In this document: positions 15,913-22,874 of the stretch, piece by piece
Position numbering within the stretch: position 1 is the stretch's first letter
Layout of the letters: each line of letters opens with the position of its first letter
Assembly: GCF_016907715.1 (NCBI RefSeq)
Contig: NZ_JAFBCM010000001.1
Location: 6,944,001-7,008,000, forward strand
DNA length: 64,000 nucleotides
From: Tenggerimyces flavus
Lineage (GTDB): Bacteria > Actinomycetota > Actinomycetes > Propionibacteriales > Actinopolymorphaceae
Reading direction: 5' to 3'
Translations under genes and position numbers: made by a program
The notes under the pieces: generated by a model
What the model saw: only the letters and a program-made list of their open reading frames with translations
The model's database searches: none
Told to the model about the DNA's origin: nothing

Positions 15913-17679
15913 GTGTCTGTCAGCCTGGCGCCCACCGACTCGGCGGTGGACCCTGACGTGGAACGACACCCGACCCCCCGTTCATCGTCGTTCGTCGCCT
16001 TCGTGGTGGATCTGGCCGGCTCGTTCCTGGTCCCGCTGGGCGCGTACCTCTTCCACGCGGCCCTCTTCGGCCGCTGGATCGTCGACGACGCCGCGATCTC
16101 GTTCGCGTACGCCCGCAACATCGCCGAGGGGTACGGCATCGTCCACCAGCCCGGCGCCGAGTCGGTCGAGGGCTACTCCAACCCGTTGTGGACCGCACTG
16201 CTCACCGTGCTGCACTACTTCGGCGTGCTGGACGACGGCACCAACACGCTCGGCGGAATCCCCGACTACGCGTACGTCCCGCGCGCGATCGCCGTCGTCT
16301 GCGTGATCGTCATCTTCCTCTGCCTGCGGCGGATCTTCGGCCAGATCTTCCCGCGCAGGCGGGCGATCGTGGCGACGCTGGTGGCCGGACTGATCCTCGC
16401 GATCAACCCGTCGTTCGTCGGCTGGACCGTCTCCGGCATGGAGAACCCGCTCTACGCCGCGCTGGTCGCCCTGCTCGCCGCGCTGCTGGTGACCGCGGCC
16501 GTCAAGCGGAACGTGCTGTCCGCCAGGGTCGCGATGCTGTCGTCGGTGCTCGTGCTGCTGCTCGCCCTCACCCGGCCGGACGGGCTGATCTTCGTATTGG
16601 CGTACCCGTTGCTCGTCGCCAGCCAGCTGCGCCGGCCGAACCTCGGCCGCTCGTTCAAGGCTCTCGTGATCGCCGGGGCGACGTTCGCGATCCCGGCCGC
16701 CGCGTTGCTGTTCCTGCGGTACCAGACCTGGGGACTGCTGGTGCCGAACACCGCGGTGGCGAAGTCCCAGAACGGCTTGGACTTCGCGGGCCTGGCGAAG
16801 GTCACCCAGCTCGTCGAGCACGTGGGCTGGCCGGTCACGTTCCTCGCGCTGCTGCTGGTCGGGATGACGTTCGTGCAGCTGCTTCGGCCGGCGCCTACGT
16901 GGCGGGTGTCGTCCGCGTTCAAGCTCGGGCTGTACGGGCTGACCGCGGTGTTCCTGCCCTCGTTCGCCGCGTACGCGTTGCTCAACGAGGACTGGATGAT
17001 CCAGCTGCGGTTCGCGACGCCGTTCTGGGTGACGTCGGCGCCGCTGCTCGCCGCGCTCCTCGTGCACTGGCTGGCGATGCCGCACCGGCGGACGCAGGTC
17101 GTGGTCGGCGTACTGACGCTGGCGGCGGTCGTTCCGACGCTGTTGATCATGGCCGACAAGTCGCAGACCTGGCGGACCCGCCCGACGCTGACCGCCTGCT
17201 TCGTCGCCGAGCGCTACGGGCGGATGTGGAACACCTACGCCGACCTGCTCGGGATCCAGAACGCGTCGTACCTCACCCCCGACCTCGGCGGCACGCTGCT
17301 CACGTCGCGGCACAAGATCTACGACCTCGGCGGCCTGATGGACGCGCACATCGCCCGCGCGATGAACACCGGCGACCACCAGGCGCTCGCGGAGTACGTC
17401 TTCACCGAGACCAAGCCGACGTTCATCCACATCCATGGGTCGTTCAAGGAGCCGATCTTCTCCGACCCGCGGCTGGACACGGACTACCTGCCGATCGTCC
17501 CGAGCCAGGACTACGTCCGCAAGGACGCCGTGCGGAACCTGAGTGGCTACTACTTCCTGAGGAACTCCGCCCCCGTGGCCGAGGCGGCTCTGTGGTCGTG
17601 GCGGAAGTCCCACCAGCTCGCCTCGTGCGGCCCGATGACCCCGGGCTCCCCCAGCCGCATGGGCGTCCAGAACCCGTAG
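15913..17679 (+). CDS. AftB-like GT-C membrane glycosyltransferase
   Basis: A 588-residue polytopic membrane protein of the GT-C fold. Near residue 50 it has RWIVDDAAISFAYARNIAEGYG and then the VEGYSNPLW motif, matching Rv3805c (AftB), which uses decaprenylphosphoryl-arabinose to cap arabinan chains. About ten transmembrane helices are followed by a soluble C-terminal part. The GTG start at 15913 has GAGGAG 5 nt upstream; the frame is open far upstream but that part is antisense to ubiA. Divergent position next to the donor-making operon supports an arabinosyltransferase role; the acceptor is unknown. Confidence 0.8.
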   Translation: MSVSLAPTDSAVDPDVERHPTPRSSSFVAFVVDLAGSFLVPLGAYLFHAALFGRWIVDDAAISFAYARNIAEGYGIVHQPGAESVEGYSNPLWTALLTVLHYFGVLDDGTNTLGGIPDYAYVPRAIAVVCVIVIFLCLRRIFGQIFPRRRAIVATLVAGLILAINPSFVGWTVSGMENPLYAALVALLAALLVTAAVKRNVLSARVAMLSSVLVLLLALTRPDGLIFVLAYPLLVASQLRRPNLGRSFKALVIAGATFAIPAAALLFLRYQTWGLLVPNTAVAKSQNGLDFAGLAKVTQLVEHVGWPVTFLALLLVGMTFVQLLRPAPTWRVSSAFKLGLYGLTAVFLPSFAAYALLNEDWMIQLRFATPFWVTSAPLLAALLVHWLAMPHRRTQVVVGVLTLAAVVPTLLIMADKSQTWRTRPTLTACFVAERYGRMWNTYADLLGIQNASYLTPDLGGTLLTSRHKIYDLGGLMDAHIARAMNTGDHQALAEYVFTETKPTFIHIHGSFKEPIFSDPRLDTDYLPIVPSQDYVRKDAVRNLSGYYFLRNSAPVAEAALWSWRKSHQLASCGPMTPGSPSRMGVQNP

Positions 17680-17777
17680 CTTGCACGGGACTTTAAGACT
17701 GGCTGAAGGCGCTTCGAAGGCTGCCTGAACTCCCCTGCGGACGATGGTTCCGAACAGCTCCCAGGGAGGGAACAGAC

Positions 17778-18467
17778 ATGGCCGCACCAGTCCCCGATCC
17801 GCACGTGACCTGCGAGTTCGGCGTTCCAGGCGACTGGAAGGCGGGTTACCACACCGGCCGCGACTACCGGGCGCGGACGGGGACGCCGGTGTTCGCCACC
17901 GCGACGGGGCGGGTCGCCAAGCTGCATCCCGGGACCGACGGGTCGTACGGGCGGTACGTGTGGCTGGAGACCGATGGGATCCGGCACCTGTACGCGCACC
18001 TGTCCAAGATCCTCGTCGAGGTGGGCGAGACTGTGAAGGCGGGCGAGCAGCTCGCGGAGTCCGGCAACACCGGCAACACGACCGGCCCGCACCTGCACTA
18101 CGAGGAGCGGCACAGCCCGTACCGCTACCTGAACCACCGCAAGCCGCGGCTCGACCGCACGTCGACCGCGACGCCGCTCGTGCACCCGATCTGGTGGCGG
18201 CGGCTCGCGTTCGGGACCCGCGACTCCGACTCGGTGCGCGCGCTGCAGGCGCGGCTCAACGGGGTCGTCCGCGCCGGGCTGCCGGTCACCGGCAACTACC
18301 TCGACCTGACCAAGGCGGCGGTCCGGAAGTTCCAGCTCGCGCAGCACTGGGTGGGCGCCGACGCGGACGGACTGATCTACGACCCCGAGCGGCAGGGCGG
18401 CGGGCGCGAGACGACGCGGCGGCTGTTCCCGAACCCGCCGTACGTCATCCACTGGCAGACGCTGTAG
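17778..18467 (+). CDS. M23 metallopeptidase with C-terminal peptidoglycan-binding domain
   Basis: A 229-residue protein. The M23 zinc site is complete: His25 and Asp29 (HTGRD), His73 (YAHLS) and His105/His107 (GPHLHYE). The last 90 residues hold a peptidoglycan-binding repeat (DSVRALQARLNG, then LTKAAVRKFQ). The family cuts peptide cross-links in the cell wall. There is no signal peptide or transmembrane segment: the N-terminus MAAPVPDPHVTCEFG goes straight into the catalytic fold, the layout of a phage-type endolysin. No other phage genes are nearby. An AGGGAGGG ribosome site lies 8 nt before the ATG. Confidence 0.9.
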   Translation: MAAPVPDPHVTCEFGVPGDWKAGYHTGRDYRARTGTPVFATATGRVAKLHPGTDGSYGRYVWLETDGIRHLYAHLSKILVEVGETVKAGEQLAESGNTGNTTGPHLHYEERHSPYRYLNHRKPRLDRTSTATPLVHPIWWRRLAFGTRDSDSVRALQARLNGVVRAGLPVTGNYLDLTKAAVRKFQLAQHWVGADADGLIYDPERQGGGRETTRRLFPNPPYVIHWQTL

Positions 18468-18493
18468 CTCAGCCGATCTGGCAGGGTTGAGGC

Positions 18494-18916
18494 ATGGCGA
18501 ACGACTCCTCGCTCCGCTCCGTGTCCCTGTCCCACGTCGGTGACGGTGCGTTCACCGCGACCAACGTCCGGGGCGGCACGGTCACGGTGGGCTCCGCGGA
18601 CACCGACTTCACCCCCGTCGAGCTCCTCCTCGCGGCGATCGGCGCCTGCACGGCGCTCGACGTCGAGACGGTGACCGGCCGGCGGGCCACGCCGGAGTCG
18701 TTCGAGGTGAACGTCGACGCGCAGAAGCTGCGCGACGAATCGGGCAACCGGCTGACCGACATCGGGGTGACGTTCCGGGTGAAGTTCCCCGACGACGCCG
18801 CCGGTGACGCGGCTCGTGCAGTGCTGCCGGAGATCGTGCAGCGGTCGCACGACCGGCTGTGCACGGTCGGCCGTACGGTCGAGGCCGGAACGCCGATCGC
18901 CACGACCATCGAGTGA
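18494..18916 (+). CDS. OsmC family peroxiredoxin-like protein
   Basis: A 140-residue OsmC-fold protein, likely a dimer that reduces organic hydroperoxides. Both redox cysteines are in the expected places: Cys52 (IGACTALD) on the central helix and Cys123 (HDRLCTVGRTVE) near the C-terminus. It starts 26 nt after the M23 gene. Its stop is overlapped by the GTG start of an alpha/beta hydrolase, so the last two are likely co-translated. The pairing does not reveal a pathway. Confidence 0.92.
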   Translation: MANDSSLRSVSLSHVGDGAFTATNVRGGTVTVGSADTDFTPVELLLAAIGACTALDVETVTGRRATPESFEVNVDAQKLRDESGNRLTDIGVTFRVKFPDDAAGDAARAVLPEIVQRSHDRLCTVGRTVEAGTPIATTIE

Positions 18917-19581
18917 GCGCGCTGGCGTTCTCGATCCACGGGCCTGCCGCTGGGCGGCCGATGGTGCTGCTGCACGGGCTGACGTCGGACCGTTCGTCCT
19001 GGGATTCGGTGCTGCCTCTGCTGTCTTCGTGGCGGTCGTACGTCCCTGACCTGCGCGGCCACGGCGCCTCGGAGCGGGCGGAGCGCTACTCGTTCGAGCT
19101 GCTGGCCGCCGACATCCTGGCGCTCCTCGACGAGCAGGGACTGGCTCGGCCGGTGCTCGTCGGGCACTCGATGGGTGGCGTGGCCGCCTACCTCCTGGCC
19201 GCACGGCATCCCACCCGGCTCTCGGCGCTGGTGCTCGAGGAGACGCCGCCGCCGTTCCCGCAGCAGCGTCCCGTCCCGGAGCGCCCGCCGGGTCCGTTGC
19301 CGTACGACTGGACTGCGCGGGTGGACCTGCTGGCCGAGGTCAACAACCCCGGTGCGACCTGGCTGGACGAGCTCGGCTCGATCACCGTGCCGACGTTGGT
19401 GCTCGGCGGCGGTCCGACGAGCCCGTTCCCGCAGGACCAAATGCGCCTGGTTGCCGAACGCATCCCGCGCGGCGAGTTCGTCTCGATCCCCGTCGGCCAC
19501 GGCATCCACAAGGAGGACCCGGACGCGTTCGTCCACCTCGTCCGCACCTTCCTCGCCGGCAGCCCCCACCGTTTCGAATGA
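18913..19581 (+). CDS. Alpha/beta hydrolase
   Basis: A 222-residue serine hydrolase. The oxyanion-side motif is LLHGLTSDRSSW, the nucleophile elbow is GHSMGG, and the catalytic His is in PVGHGIHKEDP. The GTG at 18913 overlaps the osmC stop by 4 nt and is preferred over an in-frame ATG at 18859 inside osmC. The TGA stop is itself part of the first of two terminator palindromes. The substrate is unknown; esterase, lactonase or peroxidase-type activity is possible. Confidence 0.88.
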   Translation: MSALAFSIHGPAAGRPMVLLHGLTSDRSSWDSVLPLLSSWRSYVPDLRGHGASERAERYSFELLAADILALLDEQGLARPVLVGHSMGGVAAYLLAARHPTRLSALVLEETPPPFPQQRPVPERPPGPLPYDWTARVDLLAEVNNPGATWLDELGSITVPTLVLGGGPTSPFPQDQMRLVAERIPRGEFVSIPVGHGIHKEDPDAFVHLVRTFLAGSPHRFE

Positions 19582-19624
19582 AGGGCACCTTCATTCAATA
19601 GGTTCGAATGAAGGTGCCCTTCAT
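19576..19624. terminator. Tandem palindromes forming a 19-nt perfect inverted repeat
   Basis: Two hairpins with arms ATGAAGG/CCTTCAT (19576-19596 and 19606-19624) face each other. Together they form an exact inverted repeat: 19578-19596 with 19606-19624, 9-nt spacer. The stop codon of the alpha/beta hydrolase is inside the first. Similar GAATGAAGG palindromes serve as terminators in other actinomycetes; this is a probable bidirectional terminator. Confidence 0.65.
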
Positions 19625-19809
19625 CCCGGATCCACCGTTCGGGTTTGGTGGTGCGGTTTTCGGGGGGTTTGCTGTTCGTTGTTGTGGCTGGTGTTGTTTG
19701 GGCGCTAGGAGGTTGCCGGGCGGTGCCGGCTGTTCCATGTGTGGTCTTCGGTCGGGCCCGTTGAGGGCCGGGTGGTCGGGGTGGTTAGACACCCCAGGTC
19801 CGTAAGTTG

Positions 19810-21054
19810 TCAAGCGGCGGTTTGTTGATCTTGGTTTCGGTGGGCCCAGGCGGTGTGTTCGTCGTAGTGGGTGTGGTGGCGTAGGCATCCGTGGAGGATG
19901 CCGACGAGGCGGTTGCCGAGGGCGCGGAGGGCTTGGTGGTGGAGGTCGCCGGCGGCGCGGTGTTGGTCGTAGAGGGCGCGTGCTCCGGGGCTTCGGGTGA
20001 GGGAGCAGAAGGCCCAGGCGTCGATGGCGTCGTAGAGGCGGCGGTTGCGGACGTGGCGGGCGAGCACGGCGCGTTTCTTGCCCGAGGCGATGGTCAACGG
20101 TGACGTGCCGGCGTAGTTCTTGCGAGACTTGGTGGTGGTGTAGCGAGTGGGGTCGTCCCCGAACTCACCGAGCACCCGGGCGCCGAGGATGACACCGAGT
20201 CCTGGCAGGGAGCGGTAGATGTCGGCGTCCGGGTGGTGCTCAAAATGGGCTGCGAGTTCGGTTTCGAGCTCGCTGATCTGGCGGTTCATCTCGGCGATGA
20301 TGCCGACCGCGGCGCGGGTGGTGGCCGCGAACGCGGCCGCCACTGGGACGGGTGCGGCCAGCTGCTCGGTGCGCAACGCGGCCTGGATCTCGCGGGCCCG
20401 GGTGTCGAGGTTGCGGCGGCGCCCGGCCTGCTTCAGCGCTGACCGGATCGACGAGACGCTCAGCCGGGCACCCTGGTCGGGGGTCGCCGCGCGCTCGAGC
20501 ACGGCCAGCGCGTCCCGGTCGGTGAGATCGTCGAAGGCGACCAGCGCGCCCGGGTAGTACTCGCGCAGCGCCGAGCGCAGCGCGTTGGTCTGCCTGGTGC
20601 GGGCCCAGATCAGGTTCTGGTGGCCGCGGGCCAACACCTTGACAGCCTCAGCACCCGCACTGTCACCGGCGATCGGCCGGTGGTTGTGGCGGTCGGTGCG
20701 GACCAGGTCGGCGAGCAGTTTCGCATCACCGGCGTCGGACTTGGCTCCCGACAGATGGTGGCGGTCGCGGTAGCGGGCCACCGCCAGTGGGTTGATCGCA
20801 TACACCTGGTACCCGGCCGCGACCAACGCGTTGACCCACAGACCACGGTCGGTCTCGATCCCGACCACCACCCCGGCCGGGTCCACGCCATGATCCTCGG
20901 CATGGACGGCGGCGTGGCTGGCGACCACGTCATGCAACGCCCGGATCCCGGGCAGCCCTTCCGGCAGCCGGCGCGAGGCCAACCGTTCACCGTTGTCGTC
21001 CATCACGTGAATGTCGTGATGATCCTCGGCCCAGTCATCGCCAACGAAGATCAT
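19810..21054 (-). CDS. IS110-family transposase (DEDD plus Ser)
   Basis: A 414-residue recombinase. The N-terminal RuvC-like DEDD domain shows FVGDDWAED (Asp6/7), VVVGIETDRG (Glu67) and KSDAGDAKLLADL (Asp107, Asp110). The C-terminal Tnp_20 domain shows YRSLPGLG and YAGTSPLT-SGKK, which supplies the catalytic Ser. All key residues are present and the length is normal, so it looks intact. A GGGAGGTGAT ribosome site immediately precedes the ATG. In this family a bridge RNA from the non-coding end selects donor and target. Confidence 0.93.
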   Translation of the reverse strand: MIFVGDDWAEDHHDIHVMDDNGERLASRRLPEGLPGIRALHDVVASHAAVHAEDHGVDPAGVVVGIETDRGLWVNALVAAGYQVYAINPLAVARYRDRHHLSGAKSDAGDAKLLADLVRTDRHNHRPIAGDSAGAEAVKVLARGHQNLIWARTRQTNALRSALREYYPGALVAFDDLTDRDALAVLERAATPDQGARLSVSSIRSALKQAGRRRNLDTRAREIQAALRTEQLAAPVPVAAAFAATTRAAVGIIAEMNRQISELETELAAHFEHHPDADIYRSLPGLGVILGARVLGEFGDDPTRYTTTKSRKNYAGTSPLTIASGKKRAVLARHVRNRRLYDAIDAWAFCSLTRSPGARALYDQHRAAGDLHHQALRALGNRLVGILHGCLRHHTHYDEHTAWAHRNQDQQTAA

Positions 21055-21325
21055 CGATCACCTCCCAAGGTGCGCCGAGTCGCTGGAACCTGTCCGAGCC
21101 GAAGGCAACCCGGCGGCAACCTAATGGATCAGTGCTCACGCCATCATCGACGGGCACGACACCCCATCAGCGCTACAGGAAGCCTCACCAACCGGCCGGC
21201 GCACGATCTAACCCTAGGAGTCGAACATCGATCCAGGCGGCAGAAGTGCTCACCGGCCAGCGGCTCGGCGACCAGCGTTCCTCCAACCAGACATCATCCG
21301 TTCGAGGCTCGCCGATCAGGTCCCA
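21055..21325 (-). ncRNA. Candidate IS110 bridge RNA region
   Basis: This is the non-coding stretch 5' of the IS110 transposase, where the IS110 subgroup encodes its bridge RNA. TCGGCGA (21265-21271) and TCGCCGA (21309-21315) form a 7-bp stem with a 37-nt loop at the outer end, and AGTGCTCAC occurs twice (21131-21139 and 21245-21253). The guide loops cannot be assigned without related elements. Location is family knowledge; the stem and repeats are seen. Confidence 0.4.
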
Positions 21326-22738
21326 TTAGGCGGGGTGTGGTGGGGCGTGCTGAGCAGCGGTGGTGAACAGTTGTTGCCAGTCGTGTTCCCAGGGCCAGTT
21401 CCGTGGTAGGTGGAGGGTGAGGCGGCGGGCGGATCGGGCGATCCGGGCGGGCAGGTTGATCAGGTGGGCGCGGATGGTCGCGGTGGTGGCGCGGGCGTGG
21501 AAGGTCGAGGCGAGGGTGCCGGCGGCGCGGGTCAGGTTGAACGCGATCGCGGCGCAGACCAGCCAGGCGGCGTTGGCGTTGAACCGGCCGGACGGTAGGT
21601 GGGCCAGGGCGGAGTTCTTCAGGTCGGCGATGACTTGTTCGACGATGGCGTGGCCGCGGTGCTGAGTTTCGGCCTGTAGCAGCAGCATCGGAGAGTCGGT
21701 GAACACCGCGTGATAGCGGTAGGCCGCGAACAACTCGCCCTGCACCGCGTCGGTTTGGAGGTGGCGTTGGATGTTGCGGGGAACGTGGCTGGTGGGGTTG
21801 AGGCGGCGGACTCGGCGCACGATCAGTCGGGCGGTGACCTGTTCACCGGCGCGGCGGTTACCGAAGGCGGTGTAGCCGATTTCGGCGACTTCGGCATCGG
21901 AGATCCAGCACTGCTCGGCTTCGTCGAAGACCGCGTTGGGGTAGTGGATCGGCGTCCAGGTCTGCTCGTCGATGGCGCTGATCGCGGCGACCACGGCCGG
22001 TGTCATCCGGGCCGTCACCGAGAACCGGGCCCGGGCCCGGCGGATCGCGGCGATCGTGTGGTGGGTGTAGAACGCGGAGTCCGCACGCACGATGACCATG
22101 CCGGACGCGTCGGCCTTCCGGACGGTGCCGATCGCGTCGCCGATCAGCGTGGCGGCGCCGCGAGCCGAATGCGTCGACCCTTTCCGCAGCCGGGTGGCGG
22201 CGATCACCGGCGCGCCGGTGGATGTGGACACGGTCGCGAGCAGCGCGTTCAAACCGCTCACACCGGAGTAGCCGCAGCCGACGCCCTGCTTGGCGTGACC
22301 ATGGGTTCGCCGGATGGTGTCGTCGACATCGACGAACACCAACTCATCGCCGTCGGGCAGCAGCGGAGTGTGCCTGGCCAGGTTCACCAAGAACGCTGCC
22401 GCGACCGCGTCTAGCTGCCGGACATGGCCGAAGGTGAAACAGCGAAGGAAGGTGCCCAACGTCGACGGTGCCCGCACCCCGCCGAACAACCGGTCCATCC
22501 CGCCGTGCCGCAGCAGGTCCAGGTCATCAATCGAGTCCGCGCCGGCGACCATTCCGGCGACCAGCGCCGGCACCTTCAGCTGCGGGTTCGCCCCACCCGG
22601 GGCATCGATGCTGACCCTCGCGCCGGCCAACTGCGCCAGCCCGCACCGCCGCGCCAACGACAGCACCGGAACCAATCCCGCGCACGAAACCAGATTCGGA
22701 TCATCAAAAACCGCCGAAACACTATGAGAGACTCGCAT
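21326..22738 (-). CDS. IS1380-family transposase
   Basis: A 470-residue DDE transposase. The first catalytic Asp is in ELVFVDVDDTIRRTHGHAKQG, the second in MVIVRADSAFYT, and the Glu in the AIVEQVIADLKN block near the C-terminus. The N-terminus MRVSHSVSAVFDDPNLVSCAGLVP is the standard family start, so the ATG at 22738 is used although the frame is open further upstream. The C-terminus PRNWPWEHDWQQLF is complete. The gene appears intact even though an IS110 element abuts its stop. Confidence 0.92.
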   Translation of the reverse strand: MRVSHSVSAVFDDPNLVSCAGLVPVLSLARRCGLAQLAGARVSIDAPGGANPQLKVPALVAGMVAGADSIDDLDLLRHGGMDRLFGGVRAPSTLGTFLRCFTFGHVRQLDAVAAAFLVNLARHTPLLPDGDELVFVDVDDTIRRTHGHAKQGVGCGYSGVSGLNALLATVSTSTGAPVIAATRLRKGSTHSARGAATLIGDAIGTVRKADASGMVIVRADSAFYTHHTIAAIRRARARFSVTARMTPAVVAAISAIDEQTWTPIHYPNAVFDEAEQCWISDAEVAEIGYTAFGNRRAGEQVTARLIVRRVRRLNPTSHVPRNIQRHLQTDAVQGELFAAYRYHAVFTDSPMLLLQAETQHRGHAIVEQVIADLKNSALAHLPSGRFNANAAWLVCAAIAFNLTRAAGTLASTFHARATTATIRAHLINLPARIARSARRLTLHLPRNWPWEHDWQQLFTTAAQHAPPHPA

Positions 22739-22855
22739 CTCACGGATGCCCTTCTCGCCGGTGACCTGGAACTCTCGACAAGTCCCATCGTCCCCGCCCA
22801 GAAGGGCATTCGTGCGCAACGACCCGCCCGACCACCCAGCCCACTCGGTGGATCG
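21326..22855 (-). mobile_element. IS1380-family insertion sequence (ends not defined)
   Basis: It contains the intact transposase gene and about 120 nt upstream of it. I could not find convincing terminal inverted repeats next to the coding region. Inverted copies of GATCCACCG at 19629-19637 and 22846-22854 bracket both IS elements and could be the outer ends if the IS110 is nested. Confidence 0.5.
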
Positions 22856-22871
22856 GGGTTCATTCGAACCC
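22856..22871. terminator. Hairpin after SARP-like regulator gene
   Basis: GGGTTC (22856-22861) and GAACCC (22866-22871) pair around ATTC, 3 nt past the stop codon of the minus-strand regulator. It shares TTCGAATGAA with the terminator at 19603-19613. Confidence 0.5.
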
Positions 22872-22874
22872 TCG

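Larger units (their letters stand above)
19700..21325 (-). mobile_element. IS110-family insertion sequence (ends not defined)
   Basis: The element contains a full-length DEDD transposase, a 271-nt non-coding stretch on its 5' side (21055-21325) and a shorter non-coding stretch on its 3' side, the layout of the IS110 subgroup. IS110 elements lack terminal inverted repeats, so the ends are estimates. It lies directly against the 3' end of an IS1380-family transposase gene, which suggests insertion beside or into that element. Confidence 0.6.

Noticed and set aside
17778-19581. Prophage remnant around the M23 lysin-like gene
   Set aside because: Neighbours (OsmC, alpha/beta hydrolase) are ordinary chromosomal genes; no integrase, holin or structural genes.
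19595-19888. Minus-strand frame of 97 codons between the terminator and the IS110 transposase
   Set aside because: Pro-rich translation of IS flank and terminator sequence; no start signal.
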